NCBI RefSeq assembly: GCF_000367345.1
Contig: NZ_BARE01000044.1
Span: 1 to 37,073 of the forward strand
Direction: 5' to 3'
Origin: Sphingobium xenophagum NBRC 107872
Lineage (GTDB): Bacteria; Pseudomonadota; Alphaproteobacteria; Sphingomonadales; Sphingomonadaceae
DNA: 37,073 bases
This document shows positions 24,910 through 32,844 of the stretch, in pieces (the first letter of the stretch is position 1; every line of letters starts with the position of its first letter). A program made the translations under genes and the position numbers. Under the pieces are notes generated by a model, which saw nothing but the letters and a program-made list of their open reading frames with translations, was not told the origin of the DNA and searched no databases.

Positions 24910-25362
24910 GCGTGCTCCCCTCCCAATACCCCGGCCAACTGGGGAGTTCCACGGATCGGCACGCCGATTCCCCATCCTCGACTCGGTGTTTATTTCTCGC
25001 ACAAAATATCAGGCAAAAAGCATCCGCTTTTTGCCGCGGTAGAGACATATGGCGAACGTTAAAGGATAACATATTTCGTCGAGAGCTTGCACCCGGAGGA
25101 ATCTTCCAGCCATGGCGGGCGTCAGGATGCAGACTCGAAGTCGTCCCGCCATGTTCAATCCCCTCCAGCTACAAAATATTATGTGCGCCAAACCGTCCGA
25201 ATCATTCTGTAATGTCGGAGTTATCATCCAGATATGGAGGAGTCGAATGGTCGGTGGTAATCACCGGGATGTCATCATCGCCCTCTTCCGAAGGGGCTGA
25301 TGCCTGCCACATGAGTGAGCAAAGTGAATTGGGACATCGCGCTGCGCAGGCCAGCGGGGGTA
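24910..25362. other. Gap between GH2 gene and antiporter gene
   Basis: These 453 bases contain no convincing gene. GCAAAAAG (25013-25020) and CTTTTTGC (25027-25034) form a short 8-bp hairpin about 100 bases upstream of the antiporter start. Because the T-stretch is inside the stem it is at best a weak terminator for the GH2 unit. The remaining sequence probably holds the antiporter promoter, which I could not place with confidence. Confidence 0.4.
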
Positions 25363-28284
25363 TCAGTGATTGGCGACCGCGACCGGCTGGACCAGCCCCC
25401 CCGGCTTGGCGGCTTCATTTTCCACCAGCAGCGTCACAATCCGTTCGCCATTCCCCGGTGGTAGCGCAATGGCCAGCGCAGCCTCGTCATATCCCGGTTT
25501 GGTTGCGACCTGCCTGCCGTCCAGCCAGATTTCCGCGCGACCGATGATCCCGCCGAATTTCAGCATGCCGCCACGCGCCTGCACTCCGCGGCGCGGCGTG
25601 AAGCTTGTGCGCAGCACGATCCAGCGCTTGTCTTCCGGGGCGGCCTGAAGCTCGCCCGCGCCCAGCCAAAGCCAGCTGTTCATGTCGGTTTCGGCAGGCT
25701 TCATGTTCGGATCTGGCTTTTCGGGGAAAGTGGGCGACTGGCGCCAGCCCTCTATCACCTGCACCGACGCCGTCGGCGGAACCTGAGCGCGTGGGGTCGC
25801 TGGAAGGCGGCCTATGCTAGTCCGCGCTGGACGCACACCCGGCGCGTTCACCGTCACCACCAGTGGCCCCGCGCCCGCCTGCGTCCGCACGATCAGCTGT
25901 GCCAGACCGTTGAACAGACGGCGGCTTTCACCCTTTTCCGCCTCATGGCTGTTGGGATCACCATTGCCGTGCCCGATAATCTCCCCGCCCGAAATCGTGA
26001 AGCTGACCGGAAGATTGGCGGTGGCGACGTGGCGTCCCTTGGCATCGATCGCGTCGATCGTGATCGGCTGCACGTCCTCGCCGTCGCCCGCCATCAGCAT
26101 CCGGTCTGGCGTCAGGCGCAATGCCACGGGCGCACCTGTCGTCTCCACCACCGCGCGCGTGACCTCCCGCCCGCCGCGATAGCCGATCGCCTCGATCCGC
26201 CCCGGCGCATAGGGCACTTGCCAGCGCGGCATCTCGAACCGATCAACGTCCTGCTCGCCTATAGTCTTGCCGTTGAGGACGAGCCGCACCCGATCCATAT
26301 TGGTCAGCACCATCACCGTGACAGGCTGTCCCTCGCGCCCCGGCCAGTTCCAGTGCGGCACGATGTCGATCAGCGGCTGGTCGTCCACCCATTGCGCGCG
26401 ATGGAGCAGGAAAGCGGTCTTGGGAAAGCCGCATAGATCCATGATCCCGAAGAAACTCGACCCCGACGGCCATTCATAGGGGGAGGGTTCACCCCGATAG
26501 TCGAACCCGGTCCACACAAACGCGCCCGCGACGAAGGGGCGGGTGGCGATCGCCTTCCACGCCTCGCGATGCGTGTTGCCCCAGCTTGACCGCACATCGT
26601 CATAAGAAGCAAAGACGTGCGCCGCCTGGTCGCTTTCATAGGCGCCGCGCGTCATGAAGGCGCTCGTATCTTCCGAACTGATCATTGGCAGGTGAGGATT
26701 GGCGGCATGGAACCGGTCATATTCGCCGGGCTGGTAGTTGAACCCCACCACATCGACCGCCTGGCTGACATTTTTCGGCGCATAGAGGCCCGCGTTCATC
26801 GCCGCCGTGACGGGCCGGCTGTCGTCCAGCGCCTTCACCTCGGCGACCATGCGGCGGACCATTTCATAGCCCGCTTCGCTGCCCTGCATCGGTTCTTCGT
26901 TGAACACCGACCAGATGAAGACGCTCGGCCGGTTGCGGTCGCGCCGGATCAGCCAGCGGAGTTGCTCGATATAGTCAGGGCTGGTGTTGAAATTGCGATT
27001 CTCGTCCATGACGAGCATCCCCAGCCGGTCGCACGCATCGAGCAACTCGGTCGCTGGCGCATTGTGCGAACAGCGGATCGCGTTCGATCCCATCGCCTTC
27101 AGCCGCCCAATCCGCCATTCCCACAGCGCATCGGGAACGGCGACGCCCACGCCCGCATGATCCTGATGATTGCAAGTGCCCTTGATCTTGAGCGGCTCGC
27201 CGTTGAGGAAAAAGCCCTTGTCGGCATCGAAGCGAAAGGTGCGAAAGCCGATCCGCAGGGTGCGCCGGTCGTCCGGCTGACCCTCGCGCGTCAGACGGGC
27301 GCGCAGCGTGTAGAGGTTGGGCGCATCGACGGACCAGAGCTTGGGGTCTGGTACCGCCAGATCAAGATGAGCCTCCTGCCTGGCCAGTGGCGGCACCGTT
27401 ACCCCAGTGCTTCCCTGTGCGACCACACGGCCTCCGGCGTCGGTCAGTTCGACCGAGAAAGTCGCATTTGCCTCTGCCTTCAATATGTTGCCCAGCGTCG
27501 CCGTGACGGGCACGCTCCAGCGACCGTCCGGCCCCAGCCGTGGATCGGCATGAATGCCATCAGTCTCGATATAGACCGGCGGACGCTTCGCCAGCCACAC
27601 ATGGCGATAAATGCCCGCGCCTTCATACCACCAGCCTTCCATCTTTTCGGCATCGACGCGCACGACGATGCTATTCAGATGATCGCCGAACCGGGCGGTT
27701 GGCGTCAGGTCCAAATAGATGGAGTTATAGCCGCTCCAGTTATGCGCGATGACCGATCCGTTGAACCAGATCGTCGCATGGGTGGCGATCGCGCCCAATT
27801 GCAGTTCGAGATATTTGCCCCGATCCTCCGGCTCCAGCCGCAGGGTGCGCCGATACCAGGCATAGCCGCGTCGACGGTATCCCTGCGACGGGTTGGCGTC
27901 GCTGTCGAACGGCATAGCCACCGCCCAATCATGCGGCAGATCGACATTCGGCCAGTCCGAATCGTCGAAATTGGTTGCCGCCGCGCCTTGCGCCTGCCCT
28001 GCCTTGGCATTGGAATAGCTCCAGCCATGGCCCTTGATCTCAGGAGCGGGGATGTCCCCCTGATGGAATTGCCAGGCGCGATCCAGCAGCAGGCGTCCCG
28101 GCTCATCAGGCTCCGGACGGGAGGGCAGGACCGTTCGTGAGGCTGGCATTGGCAGGCCCGGATGCGGACCGGTCCTGACACTGGCCGCCTCGGCTCCCGC
28201 CACAGGAGCCATCGCGGCGACCGATCCCGCAGCCACCATGAATTCCCTGCGTTTGAGGACAATCGGCGACTGGCTGCCCGACAC
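25363..28284 (-). CDS. GH2 beta-galactosidase-like enzyme with Tat signal
   Basis: The 973-residue protein opens with a twin-arginine signal (KRREFMVAAGSVAAM) and then has GH2 domains in order: jelly roll (RGYAWYRRTLRLEPED), Ig-like domain, and a TIM barrel with acid/base Glu in WSVFNEEPM and nucleophile Glu in MISSEDTS. A DUF4982-like domain and an Ig-like domain (DAIDAKGRHVATANLPVSFT) follow. A further C-terminal jelly-roll module (WIVLRTSFTPRRG, GRAEIWLDGRQVATK) completes it. It should release beta-galactosyl residues, for example from galactosylated xyloglucan oligosaccharides, in the periplasm. The GTG at 28284 is preferred because GAGAGGA lies seven bases upstream and the Tat motif follows it. 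It starts 47 bases after the esterase gene, so the two form an operon. Confidence 0.85.
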   Translation of the reverse strand: MSGSQSPIVLKRREFMVAAGSVAAMAPVAGAEAASVRTGPHPGLPMPASRTVLPSRPEPDEPGRLLLDRAWQFHQGDIPAPEIKGHGWSYSNAKAGQAQGAAATNFDDSDWPNVDLPHDWAVAMPFDSDANPSQGYRRRGYAWYRRTLRLEPEDRGKYLELQLGAIATHATIWFNGSVIAHNWSGYNSIYLDLTPTARFGDHLNSIVVRVDAEKMEGWWYEGAGIYRHVWLAKRPPVYIETDGIHADPRLGPDGRWSVPVTATLGNILKAEANATFSVELTDAGGRVVAQGSTGVTVPPLARQEAHLDLAVPDPKLWSVDAPNLYTLRARLTREGQPDDRRTLRIGFRTFRFDADKGFFLNGEPLKIKGTCNHQDHAGVGVAVPDALWEWRIGRLKAMGSNAIRCSHNAPATELLDACDRLGMLVMDENRNFNTSPDYIEQLRWLIRRDRNRPSVFIWSVFNEEPMQGSEAGYEMVRRMVAEVKALDDSRPVTAAMNAGLYAPKNVSQAVDVVGFNYQPGEYDRFHAANPHLPMISSEDTSAFMTRGAYESDQAAHVFASYDDVRSSWGNTHREAWKAIATRPFVAGAFVWTGFDYRGEPSPYEWPSGSSFFGIMDLCGFPKTAFLLHRAQWVDDQPLIDIVPHWNWPGREGQPVTVMVLTNMDRVRLVLNGKTIGEQDVDRFEMPRWQVPYAPGRIEAIGYRGGREVTRAVVETTGAPVALRLTPDRMLMAGDGEDVQPITIDAIDAKGRHVATANLPVSFTISGGEIIGHGNGDPNSHEAEKGESRRLFNGLAQLIVRTQAGAGPLVVTVNAPGVRPARTSIGRLPATPRAQVPPTASVQVIEGWRQSPTFPEKPDPNMKPAETDMNSWLWLGAGELQAAPEDKRWIVLRTSFTPRRGVQARGGMLKFGGIIGRAEIWLDGRQVATKPGYDEAALAIALPPGNGERIVTLLVENEAAKPGGLVQPVAVANH

Positions 28285-28331
28285 GGACTTTCCTCTCAAA
28301 CCTGTTATTTCCCGTCTGGCATGACGAAGGA

Positions 28332-29306
28332 TCAATGCTGCTGTGGCGGGAAAATGCCGTGCCGGGCGGCGAAGGCCGCAAATAATGTCGGCCATATGGA
28401 CGCGGGTTCGCTTGCCGGCAAACGCACGCCGAATCCGTGCCCACCATGCTCGAAGACATGCAGCGCGACTGGCCGTGCCTTGGCCTGCATCGCCTGAAAC
28501 AGGGCGATGCTGTTGGCCACCGGCACCGCTCCATCGTCGGCGGCGTGCATCAGGAAAACTGGCGACGTTTCATCCGTGACCCGCAGCTCGACCGATCGCG
28601 CCTTGCGGGACGCTTCCGTCGGGTTCTGACCGAGCAGGGCCGCGCGAGACCCCTCATGCGTGAACGGCGCATCGACGCTGATCACCGGGTAGATGAGGCC
28701 GGCAATATCGGGCCGCGCCGAAAGGCCATCGGCCGCATCGACCGGGGCATAGACGGGCTCGGCATGGCATGTGGCGAGCGATCCTGCCAGATGACCGCCA
28801 GCCGAAAAACCGAGCACCCCCACGCGCTCCGGCATGATGCCGAACTGCTGCGCCCGCGACCGGATCAGGCGCATGGCCCGCTGCGCGTCCTGCAAGGGCA
28901 CATTTTCCCGCTGCCGCCAGCCTTCGCCCGGCAGACGATACATCAGGATGAACGCGGTCACCCCTTGCGCATTGAGCCAATCGGCCTGACTGACCCCTTC
29001 ATTGTCATAGGACAAGAACCAGTAGCTTCCGCCTGGAACGACCAGCATCGCAGTACCGTTGGGATGTTTCGGGCGGCGCACGACCAGGAAGGGCCGATCG
29101 ATCCCGCTGATCCAGCGGTCAGGTTTGGCGGGATCACGCGATTGATCGTCAACCTTGCGGGCGATCTTGTTTCCGGATGCACCGGGTGGGGAAGCGGGCC
29201 ACAGGTCGATCACTTCGTCGGCGGGCGCCGACTGCGCCAACGCTCGTACGGGCACCGTCGCCAGAACCGCACCGGCACCTATCACCATACGTCGGGTGAT
29301 CGTCAT
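28332..29306 (-). CDS. Exported alpha/beta-hydrolase esterase, likely acetyl(xylan) esterase
   Basis: The 324-residue product has a probable Tat signal (ITRRMVIGAGAVLA, cleavage near ALAQ) and an alpha/beta-hydrolase fold. The oxyanion region is VVPGGSYWFLSYDNEG, the nucleophile Ser is in GFSAGGH, and the likely Asp and His are in MHAADDGAVPV and EHGGHGFG. This resembles the BD-FAE/xylan-esterase group, which removes acetyl or feruloyl groups from hemicellulose oligosaccharides. The ATG at 29306 has GAGAGGA just upstream. It is the first gene of the esterase-GH2 operon and diverges from the GH31 gene. Exact ester specificity cannot be judged. Confidence 0.82.
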   Translation of the reverse strand: MTITRRMVIGAGAVLATVPVRALAQSAPADEVIDLWPASPPGASGNKIARKVDDQSRDPAKPDRWISGIDRPFLVVRRPKHPNGTAMLVVPGGSYWFLSYDNEGVSQADWLNAQGVTAFILMYRLPGEGWRQRENVPLQDAQRAMRLIRSRAQQFGIMPERVGVLGFSAGGHLAGSLATCHAEPVYAPVDAADGLSARPDIAGLIYPVISVDAPFTHEGSRAALLGQNPTEASRKARSVELRVTDETSPVFLMHAADDGAVPVANSIALFQAMQAKARPVALHVFEHGGHGFGVRLPASEPASIWPTLFAAFAARHGIFPPQQH

Positions 29307-29380
29307 ACTATCCTCTCTGTCGGGTGGCTGACGGTGATGACCGCGCCCGTCCGATCCTGCGCCCATCACATTTACGGGCA

Positions 29381-29409
29381 AATATATTTGTATGAGTATA
29401 ATCGGATAA
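29381..29409 (-). promoter_or_regulatory. Promoter of esterase-GH2 unit with recurring motif
   Basis: On the minus strand TTATCC (29404-29409) and TATATT (29381-29386, five of six to consensus) are separated by 17 bases. The spacer contains TACTCATACAA (plus strand 29388-29398), a motif found again before the GH31 and GH127 genes. A regulator bound there would block polymerase directly. The -35 match is poor (three of six), which would suit either a repressed or an activator-dependent promoter. Confidence 0.45.
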
Positions 29410-29662
29410 CCAGTTCGTCAATATGAAAGCCGACCGGTTGGCATGCATTTGGTCTCATACCGGGTCGATGATTGAATGCGCCATATCAGCAGGACATGAC
29501 GACCCGCTGCCCACAGGCGTATGGCCAATATGCGTCAACTGCGCACACTTGAATGCCATGTCTCCATCATTCAACCGCCGCTCAACAGCGTGTTGCCCCT
29601 GGCCCTGCGGTTTTCGCTCTCACCTTGAACTGACGTCTCAGTCATGACATAGCCGGAAAAAC
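29410..29662. other. Divergent intergenic region, no gene seen
   Basis: The space between the divergent esterase and GH31 genes shows no frame with the codon use of its neighbours. A short dyad ACTGA-CGTC-TCAGT lies at 29629-29642, 45 bases before the GH31 start, and may be part of that gene's control region. Confidence 0.4.
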
Positions 29663-29673
29663 TACTCATACAA
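29663..29673. promoter_or_regulatory. Second copy of TACTCATACAA motif, before GH31
   Basis: The 11-mer is identical to the one in the esterase promoter and lies 13 bases before the GH31 start codon. TACAAT inside it resembles a -10 box, but that would leave almost no leader, so a regulator site next to the ribosome-binding site is the better reading. Confidence 0.45.
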
Positions 29674-29686
29674 TTTGAGGGTCAGG

Positions 29687-32611
29687 ATGCCGAATCGGTT
29701 ATGCTTGTCTGTGGCGATTGTTGGTCTCGCGCTTGCGCTGCCAGCAGCGGCCGAAGAGGTCCATAGCGGGCTTACCGCGACCGGCGAGATCGCCAATGTC
29801 GCGATTGCGTCCTCGCCCGCCTTCCATTTCGTCCAGTTGCGGAACGGCGTTCAGTTTCAACTGAACGGAACGGTCAAGACGGTCCTTTTCTACGGGCCGG
29901 ACGTCGTGCGCGTAAATGCAAGCCTTGGCCAGTCACACTGGGGCCAGCCAAGCCTGGTCGTCACCCAAACGCCCCAGCCAGTCCGCTTTGCCGTGGCGGA
30001 ATCGGACGCAACGCTGAGCCTGACTGGCGACAAGGTGCGGGTGGCGATCGACAAGCGCGACGGGGCAATCAGCTTCTTCGACGCAAAGGGTCGGCTGTTG
30101 ACGCGCGAAAAAGCCGGCGCGCCGCAGTCCATCACCGCACGCACCGTCGCTGACTCCCCGACCTATGAGGTCGAGAATCGCTTCACCTTGAAACCCGGCG
30201 AGGGCATCTACGGCTTCGGCTTTACCGACGATGCAGAGGTGAACCGGCGCGGCAAGGATCTGCTGCTCGTCCAGACCAATATCGGCATCATCATCCCCGT
30301 CATGCTGTCGACCGAAGGCTATGGCGTCCTATGGGACACCTATTCGCAAATGCGCTTTACCGACAATGCGCAGGGCGCGCGCTTGTGGGCCGAGGACGCG
30401 CCGGGCGGCGTCGACTATTATCTGATGGCGGGCGACGGCATGGACGATGTGGTCGGCGCCTATCGCCGGCTGACGGGTCAGGCGCCCATGTATCCCAAAC
30501 AGGCGTTCGGCCTGTTCATGAGCAAGGAGCGATACCCGACGCAAGACCGCCTGGTCGAGGTCGCCCGCTCCTTTCGCAAGGAAGGCTTCCCGCTCGATTA
30601 CATCGTGCAGGATTGGCAATATTGGGGCAGCGACAAGGATGGCACCTGGTCGGGCATGATCTGGAACCCGGAACGCTATCCGGACCCCGAAGGGATGACG
30701 CGGGCGATCCACGAACTCCACATGAAATTCATGATCTCGATCTGGCCGTCAGTGGGCAATGACACGGCGCTGGCGAAGGAGTTGGACCAATATGGCCTGC
30801 GCTTCGCCCCGCTGCACTGGATTTCGAAAAAGGCGCGCATCTATGACGCCTACAGCGCCAAGGGACGCGAAATCTATTTCAAGCACATCAAATCGGGCCT
30901 GCTCGACAAGGGCGTCGACGCCCTGTGGATGGACGGAACAGAGGTGGAGGCAAGCTCCGCCATGTGGGACCCCCACTCCAACGTCGTCGATACAAAGGCG
31001 CTGGGCCGCAACGCCATGGGCGATTTTTCGCGATACCTGAACCCATATACGCTGCTGACGACGCAGGGCACCTATGATGGGCAACGCGCGACAACTGACA
31101 AGCGCGTGCTGACGCTGACGCGATCCGCGTGGGCGGGCGCACAGCGAACGGCGGCGGCATCCTGGTCCGGCGATACAAAGGCAAGCTGGGATACGCTCAG
31201 GAAGCAGGTCGCGGGCGGCGTCAACGTCACCGTCACCGGCAACCCTTATTGGACGCAGGATATTGGCGGCTTTTTCGTCGATGATTTCCCCGGCGGTGAA
31301 AAGAACCCGGCCTACCGCGAACTGTTCGCGCGCTGGTTCCAATATGGCGCCTTCAATCCGTTGATGCGCGTGCACGGCACCAGCATCGAGCGCGAACCCT
31401 ATATCTTCAAGGATATGGACCCGGCTATGTACAAGTCGCTGCTCGATACCGTCCATCTGCGCTACCGCCTGCTACCTTATATATACAGCCTGAGCGCCAG
31501 AGTGACGTCGGACGGCTATACGCTGATGCGACCGTTGCCGATGGACTTTGCGAACGATCCGGCAACCTACGACATCAACGACAGTTTCATGTTCGGATCA
31601 TCGCTGCTGGTCCACCCCGTCACGCGGGCCATCTATCATATCCAGCCGCCGCCACCCCCGACGATCCCCGCGGCCTATCTGCGCACCGGGGACGGCAAAC
31701 AGGGGTTGACCGTGCAATATTTCCAGGGTCGCAACTTCGACACGCCCAGGGGGACCGGGCAGGTCGACGAGCGGGTCGACCATATCTGGCCGGGACCGCC
31801 GCTTGCGGAAATGCCCGCCGGACTTACCGCCCTCACCGACTTTTCGGCACGTTGGGAAGGGGAACTGGTCGCGCCAGAGGACGGCGAATATGAAATCGGC
31901 CTGTCGGGCGATGATGGCTATCGCCTGTATCTGGACGGCAAAAAGGTCTTGGAGGACTGGAACGACGGGCCCAATCGCCATGCTGGCGTGAAGCGCGTGC
32001 TGCGCAAGGGGCAGCGCGTCCCCATCCGTATTGAATATTATCAGGGCGGGGGCGGTCGATCGCTGCGGCTGGCGTGGCGCACGCCGGGCGAGCTGCGGAC
32101 CATGGCGGCGACCAAGCCGGCGCAAGACCTGTCGATGACCACCTACCTGCCCAGGGGCAGCGACTGGTATGATTTCTGGACGAACCAGCGCCAAGCGGGC
32201 GGGCAAAGGGTAACGCGCGACGCACCGTTGGACGTCATTCCCTTGTACGTCCGCGCCGGGTCGATCATCCCGATGGGGCCGATCGTGCAATATGCGACCG
32301 AAAAGCCGGACGCTCCGCTGGAAATCCGGGTCTATCCCGGCGCTGACGGCCGCTTCACCATCTATGAAGACGATAATGAGACCTACGCCTATGAGCATGG
32401 TCAGTCCGCCCGGTACGATTTGCACTGGAACGATGCGAAGCGGACGCTGTCCATCGGCGCACGGCAGGGCAGCTTTCCGGGCATGGTCGGGCGGCGACAA
32501 CTTAATATCGTCATCGTCGATCCCGCCAATGCGACGGCCATAGCCCCCGCGCGCGCCGACCGCAGCATCACCTATGACGGGCACGCGATGACGTTGCGGT
32601 TCGGCCATTGA
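29687..32611 (+). CDS. GH31 alpha-xylosidase with PA14 insert
   Basis: The 974-residue secreted protein has a Sec signal peptide (cleavage near PAAAE), the GH31 N-terminal beta-sandwich, and a TIM barrel with the nucleophile Asp in ALWMDGTEVE and the acid/base Asp in SWSGDTKASW. The C-terminal beta-domains are interrupted by a PA14 domain at about residues 669-801 (LTVQYFQGRNFD to LAWRTPGE). The same layout is known from the Cellvibrio xyloglucan alpha-xylosidase Xyl31A, where PA14 helps hold longer oligosaccharides. It should remove the non-reducing-end xylosyl group from xyloglucan oligosaccharides. GAGG six bases before ATG 29687 supports this start; a TTG at 29675 is also open. It precedes GH127 on the same strand. 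Confidence 0.9.
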   Translation: MPNRLCLSVAIVGLALALPAAAEEVHSGLTATGEIANVAIASSPAFHFVQLRNGVQFQLNGTVKTVLFYGPDVVRVNASLGQSHWGQPSLVVTQTPQPVRFAVAESDATLSLTGDKVRVAIDKRDGAISFFDAKGRLLTREKAGAPQSITARTVADSPTYEVENRFTLKPGEGIYGFGFTDDAEVNRRGKDLLLVQTNIGIIIPVMLSTEGYGVLWDTYSQMRFTDNAQGARLWAEDAPGGVDYYLMAGDGMDDVVGAYRRLTGQAPMYPKQAFGLFMSKERYPTQDRLVEVARSFRKEGFPLDYIVQDWQYWGSDKDGTWSGMIWNPERYPDPEGMTRAIHELHMKFMISIWPSVGNDTALAKELDQYGLRFAPLHWISKKARIYDAYSAKGREIYFKHIKSGLLDKGVDALWMDGTEVEASSAMWDPHSNVVDTKALGRNAMGDFSRYLNPYTLLTTQGTYDGQRATTDKRVLTLTRSAWAGAQRTAAASWSGDTKASWDTLRKQVAGGVNVTVTGNPYWTQDIGGFFVDDFPGGEKNPAYRELFARWFQYGAFNPLMRVHGTSIEREPYIFKDMDPAMYKSLLDTVHLRYRLLPYIYSLSARVTSDGYTLMRPLPMDFANDPATYDINDSFMFGSSLLVHPVTRAIYHIQPPPPPTIPAAYLRTGDGKQGLTVQYFQGRNFDTPRGTGQVDERVDHIWPGPPLAEMPAGLTALTDFSARWEGELVAPEDGEYEIGLSGDDGYRLYLDGKKVLEDWNDGPNRHAGVKRVLRKGQRVPIRIEYYQGGGGRSLRLAWRTPGELRTMAATKPAQDLSMTTYLPRGSDWYDFWTNQRQAGGQRVTRDAPLDVIPLYVRAGSIIPMGPIVQYATEKPDAPLEIRVYPGADGRFTIYEDDNETYAYEHGQSARYDLHWNDAKRTLSIGARQGSFPGMVGRRQLNIVIVDPANATAIAPARADRSITYDGHAMTLRFGH

Positions 32612-32746
32612 GGGCAACCGCACAGATCCAGGCGTCCATTCGGCATTGAAGGAGATGGGGGCGAACTCGGCTTGCGCTACGACGGCGCGGTCCATCGGGT
32701 CAAACTGGCAGAAAATGGCACTGGTCGGCTCACGCTGCTGCAATAG
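32612..32746 (+). pseudogene. In-frame tail after GH31 stop, possible gene remnant
   Basis: Directly after the GH31 TGA the same frame stays open to a TAG at 32744. From about 32648 it has coding-like composition, reading EGDGGELGLRYDGAVHRVKL and then AENGTGRLTLLQ. It has no start codon with a ribosome site of its own. It may be the C-terminal end of a lost gene or an old extension of GH31. I do not recognise the family. Confidence 0.35.
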
Positions 32747-32767
32747 CGCAATTTCATGTTCAAAGAT

Positions 32768-32780
32768 TTTGTCTGAGTAT
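32768..32780. promoter_or_regulatory. Third copy of the TTGT(A/C)TGAGTA motif, before GH127
   Basis: TTTGTCTGAGTAT matches the esterase-promoter copy (plus-strand reading TTTGTATGAGTAT) at 12 of 13 positions and lies 64 bases before the GH127 start, in the only sizeable gap between the GH31 and GH127 genes. It suggests the GH127-GH62 pair is its own transcription unit under the same regulator. Confidence 0.45.
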
Positions 32781-32844
32781 TTACAGGCCACCTTCGCGCA
32801 GATAGACTCGGCATGATCTCGACAATGCATGGCAGAGGATTTGG

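Noticed and set aside
26617..28140. 507-codon open frame on the plus strand
   Set aside because: It is antisense to the GH2 gene with clear catalytic motifs; low-complexity arginine- and histidine-rich product with no ribosome site.
29423..29647. 74-codon plus-strand frame in the divergent gap
   Set aside because: Codon use is unlike its neighbours, no ribosome site is present, and the product is unlike any domain I know.
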